A stretch of 7,992 nt of DNA. It comes from Deltaproteobacteria bacterium (GTDB taxonomy: Bacteria > Desulfobacterota > GWC2-55-46). This document shows, piece after piece, positions 5,766 to 7,992 of this stretch. The notes under the pieces are model-generated. The model was given only the letters and a program-made list of their open reading frames with translations. It had not been told where the DNA came from and ran no database searches. Location: the NCBI GenBank assembly GCA_016182705.1, contig JACPGA010000270.1:1-7992 (forward strand), written 5' to 3'. A program made the translations under genes and the position numbers. The first letter of the stretch is position 1. Each line of letters begins with the position of its first letter.

Positions 5766-7701
5766 AAAGACGCTGAGACTTTTAATCAGGAGACCATGCG
5801 GGCCTGTACGGCCCGCATGGCTTTTTTTGTTCCTTCTCTTCTTTTTTCTTCCGGCCGCGGTCCATTCAAAAGACTACCCAGCGAAAGACTACCCCGAAGA
5901 GCTTGCCAAAAAGGCCGTCTCAATGGGTCTGCACGAAAAGCGCGAGTGGCAGGTGCTGCTTCACTACAAGCCGACGCTGACAGGGCGTATGGAGAGCCTT
6001 GTCGATGACCCGGCGTTCTTCACTTCCAGGACAGGAAAATACGACCCGGCGTCCGAACTTGCGGAAACTATCAAGGCGTTTTTCGCAACCGGGCCGGAAG
6101 GCGACGGACATGCCCAGTGCCGCTTCATAGGCCGCTTCAACTGGCTTAAAAAAGAGCTTTCAATGGACGAAAAGCTGCTCCCGGTGCAGGACTGCGAGGG
6201 CTTCCGGGAGTTCCATGAGAGCCTGAGCCCCAAATCAGCGGTGCTTATTTTTCCTGTTTCCCATATGAACAGCCCTGCTTCGATGTTCGGCCATACGCTC
6301 CTGCGCATCGATTCCGACAGGGAAAGCAAGCTCTTCTCATGGGCTGTAAATTATTCTGCCAAAACAGGGGAGACGAACGGGATATTCTTCGCCGCCAAAG
6401 GCATATTCGGTTATTACGAAGGGTTTTTCGGCGTGCTGCCTTATTATGAAAAGATAAAAGAGTACAGCAATCTTGAGAACAGGGACATCTGGGAGTACAG
6501 GCTTGATTTTACGCCCGAAGAGGTTGAAAGGATGGTGCTGCACCTCTGGGAGCTCAAGGACGTTTACACCTGGTATTATTTTTTTGACGAGAACTGCTCA
6601 TATAACCTCCTGCTGGTGCTTGAGGCAGCAAGGCCAGGTATAGACCTGTTCAAGGGGCTTCCTCCCTGGGTGATACCGATGGATACCATCAAGTCTGTCA
6701 GGAACGCGGGCGTAAGCTCAATGACCGCTGAATACAGGCCTTCAAAGGCCGCGAAAATAAAACACCTTGAAGAGCTCCTCGAAGCCCCGTTGAGAACCGC
6801 CGCGATAAAAATCGCTTCAGGCTCGGATGTGAACCAGACTTTAAATAAGGACTCCTGGCCAAGCGAGCAGCGGGCGGCTTCACTTGAACTCGCCACGGAA
6901 TATATACAGTACAGGTACGCGAAAAAGGAGATAACGAAAGAAGAGTACACCAGGCTTTTCCTGACGGTTCTCAAAGAGCGGAGCGCCCTGGGACAGGTAG
7001 CAATTGCGGAACCCAAAACTCCGGTCGAACCTGAGGGTGGCCACGGCCCGGCCCGGCTGTCAATGGCCGCCGGGGCCAAGGCAGGCGACGCTTTCCTGTC
7101 TGTCGCCTTGAGGCCCGCAAACCACTCCCTGACCGACCCGGACGCCGGCTACCTGCCGGGAGCGGCAATAACATTCATGGAGGCACAAGCCAGGTATTAC
7201 CTCGACCAGAAAAAGCTCGTACTCCATGAGTTTACTTTTGTCGGGATAGATTCGGTGTCTCCGAGGGACGAGTTTTTCAAGCCCGTCTCATGGACAGTGA
7301 AAGCGGTAGTCGAAAGGGAGGAGACAGCCAAAAGAGAGCACAGGACCGTTTTCAAAACATCCGGCGGGCCGGGCCTGAGCTACGCTTTTTCCGGCAACGG
7401 ACTTGCCTACGGCTTTATCGAACCAGCCCTGAAAATCGGCGGCGGGCTCGATGACGGCTACTCGCTCGGCATCGGCTCCCGTATCGGGCTCCTTAAACCC
7501 CTGACCCGCAACTGGAAGGCGCAGCTCGAACTTATGGCAGCTTCGTTCGGCCCCGGCGACGACCACACAGTCTTATCCGCCGCGTTAAACCAGACCTTCT
7601 CTCTAAACAGGGATAACGCGGTTAAACTCAACTTGAGGCGGGAGAAATTCGACAACTTCTATTCGACCGAGGCCGTGCTCGGGTGGAATGCCTATTTTTA
7701 G
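5749..7701 (+). CDS. DUF4105 (Lnb N-terminal periplasmic domain) protein with C-terminal beta-barrel-like region; start uncertain
   Basis: Up to 650 residues. Residues ~24-40 form the hydrophobic core and end of a signal peptide (WLFLFLLFFFLPAAVHS). The DUF4105/Lnb-N domain lies at about 130-300. It has SPASMFGHTLLRID with H182 and YYFFDENCSYNLL with C283, a His and a Cys arranged as in papain-like thiol-enzyme folds. Catalysis is an inference. From about 430 to the end the chain is rich in alternating, Gly/aromatic beta-strand-like sequence and ends in AYF; a terminal Phe is typical of outer-membrane barrels. The TTG start at 5749 overlaps the DUF3015 stop and has no good ribosome site. ATG 5796 has AGGAG 3 nt upstream but is one base out of frame (see findings). 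No other in-frame start precedes the signal peptide. A 15-bp tandem repeat at 5869-5898 gives KDYPAKDYPE just after the likely cleavage site. Substrate and role are unknown; adjacency suggests it works with the DUF3015 protein. Confidence 0.85.
   Translation: MYPIRKKTLRLLIRRPCGPVRPAWLFLFLLFFFLPAAVHSKDYPAKDYPEELAKKAVSMGLHEKREWQVLLHYKPTLTGRMESLVDDPAFFTSRTGKYDPASELAETIKAFFATGPEGDGHAQCRFIGRFNWLKKELSMDEKLLPVQDCEGFREFHESLSPKSAVLIFPVSHMNSPASMFGHTLLRIDSDRESKLFSWAVNYSAKTGETNGIFFAAKGIFGYYEGFFGVLPYYEKIKEYSNLENRDIWEYRLDFTPEEVERMVLHLWELKDVYTWYYFFDENCSYNLLLVLEAARPGIDLFKGLPPWVIPMDTIKSVRNAGVSSMTAEYRPSKAAKIKHLEELLEAPLRTAAIKIASGSDVNQTLNKDSWPSEQRAASLELATEYIQYRYAKKEITKEEYTRLFLTVLKERSALGQVAIAEPKTPVEPEGGHGPARLSMAAGAKAGDAFLSVALRPANHSLTDPDAGYLPGAAITFMEAQARYYLDQKKLVLHEFTFVGIDSVSPRDEFFKPVSWTVKAVVEREETAKREHRTVFKTSGGPGLSYAFSGNGLAYGFIEPALKIGGGLDDGYSLGIGSRIGLLKPLTRNWKAQLELMAASFGPGDDHTVLSAALNQTFSLNRDNAVKLNLRREKFDNFYSTEAVLGWNAYF
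5794..5828 (+). terminator. Intrinsic terminator-like hairpin between DUF3015 and DUF4105 genes (possible attenuator)
   Basis: Arms CCATGCGGGCC (5794-5804) and GGCCCGCATGG (5810-5820) are perfectly complementary around loop TGTAC. They are followed by C and seven T's (5822-5828). It sits 28 nt after the DUF3015 stop, where a terminator is expected, yet lies inside the 5' part of the DUF4105 reading frame. It may therefore reduce or condition expression of the second gene. Confidence 0.75.
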
Positions 7702-7898
7702 GCAGACTGCTGAAAAATTCTCGAGAGAACCTTTTTTGTAAAAAGGTTCTCTCAAACTCTCTCCAAAAACTTTTAGTTCTTCCTGAGAGCACCCCCATAA
7801 GGGGGTGCTCTCAGGAACTTAAAATCTTTGAAGGGGGGTATGGGGGAAACTTTCTATAGAAAGTTTCCCCCAAAAGAAGCTTCCAGCAGCCTGCTAAA
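7697..7898. repeat. 202-bp composite palindromic element with terminal inverted repeats (MITE-like)
   Basis: The ends match in inverted orientation: TTTAGGCAGACTGCTG (7697-7712) against TTTAGCAGGCTGCTG read on the minus strand from 7898. Inside are three strong hairpins. The left has arms GAGAGAACCTTTTT (7723-7736) and 7740-7753. The central one pairs 7775-7796 with 7801-7819, with a 3-nt bulge. The right one is a perfect 30-bp palindrome at 7842-7871. Left and right hairpins and their inner flanks are diverged inverted copies about one axis near 7798. The element encodes no protein I can see. It resembles a non-autonomous transposable or dispersed intergenic repeat; no flanking target duplication was recognised. 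It abuts, and may supply, the DUF4105 stop codon at 7699-7701. Confidence 0.75.
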
Positions 7899-7924
7899 GC
7901 AAAGGCCCCTTTCGGGGCCTTTGC
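7899..7924 (-). terminator. Hairpin, possible terminator of a minus-strand gene
   Basis: GCAAAGGCCCC (7899-7909) pairs perfectly with GGGGCCTTTGC (7914-7924) around TTTC. No T-run follows on the plus strand. On the minus strand the hairpin is followed by TTTAGC, a weak tail. Its position 22 nt beyond a possible minus-strand stop (7948-7946) favours a terminator for that gene. Confidence 0.45.
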
Positions 7925-7945
7925 GGTCATATCGATTTGCGACTC

Positions 7946-7992
7946 TCAGCTTACTTTCTTTGTGCTGCCCTTTAAGATATACCAGCTTTTAA
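7946..7992 (-). CDS. Possible C-terminal end of a minus-strand gene (14 residues visible)
   Basis: On the minus strand the frame beginning at 7990 reads KSWYILKGSTKKVS followed by TGA (7948-7946). The other two minus-strand frames close near the window edge. A hairpin lies just past the stop. The stretch is too short for any family call, and an open frame this short is expected by chance, so this is only a prompt to look at the adjoining sequence. Confidence 0.25.
   Translation of the reverse strand, partial: KSWYILKGSTKKVS

Noticed and set aside
5796..6008. 70-codon plus-strand frame starting at ATG 5796
   Set aside because: Beyond the T7 tract its translation is a shadow of the DUF4105 gene. 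Only its first few codons are of interest, as a possible true start joined by a frameshift.
7723..7871. CRISPR array or tandem terminators
   Set aside because: The repeats are inverted and diverged rather than direct and regularly spaced, and the hairpins lack T-runs on either strand.

Overview
The window looks like chromosomal DNA of a Gram-negative bacterium with an outer membrane. It encodes a PpiD-type periplasmic chaperone, a protein that probably ends in an outer-membrane beta-barrel, and a short PEP-CTERM protein of the kind found only where an exosortase exists. Genes are moderately GC-rich, use AGG (Arg) and ATA (Ile) heavily, and have AGGAGG-type ribosome binding sites; intergenic regions are clearly AT-richer. 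Gene content and style suggest a deltaproteobacterial (Desulfobacterota-like) or Nitrospirota-like organism. This is an inference from style, not a proven placement.

Layout. Bases 1-649 (minus) hold the first ~216 codons of mreB, cut by the window edge. A 182-base divergent region carries candidate promoters in both directions. ppiD-like (832-2748, plus) ends at a strong hairpin terminator. proS (2851-4545, plus) follows, with a shared bidirectional terminator at 4587-4623 that also serves the convergent 70-codon PEP-CTERM gene (4633-4845, minus). A 428-base divergent region (4846-5273) holds a good sigma-54 site reading toward the PEP-CTERM gene and a TTGACA-type promoter reading toward a DUF3015 gene (5274-5765). 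That gene overlaps or abuts a DUF4105/Lnb-N-like gene (5749-7701) that appears to end in a beta-barrel. The last 290 bases are dominated by a 202-base, nearly symmetrical palindromic element (7697-7898), another hairpin, and possibly the 3' end of a minus-strand gene.

How the parts fit. The left half is housekeeping: cell shape (MreB), folding of exported proteins (PpiD) and translation (ProRS). The right half is envelope-directed and less understood: a miniature exosortase substrate, an exported DUF3015 protein, and a fusion of a DUF4105 domain to a probable outer-membrane barrel.

The points most worth following are: (1) the PEP-CTERM micro-protein with its sigma-54 promoter; (2) the unclear start of the DUF4105 gene, where an intrinsic-terminator-like hairpin and a T7 tract lie inside the signal-peptide region and a one-base change would join the frame to an ATG with a Shine-Dalgarno; and (3) the palindromic element, whose two diverged hairpin copies differ only by fully compensated base-pair changes.
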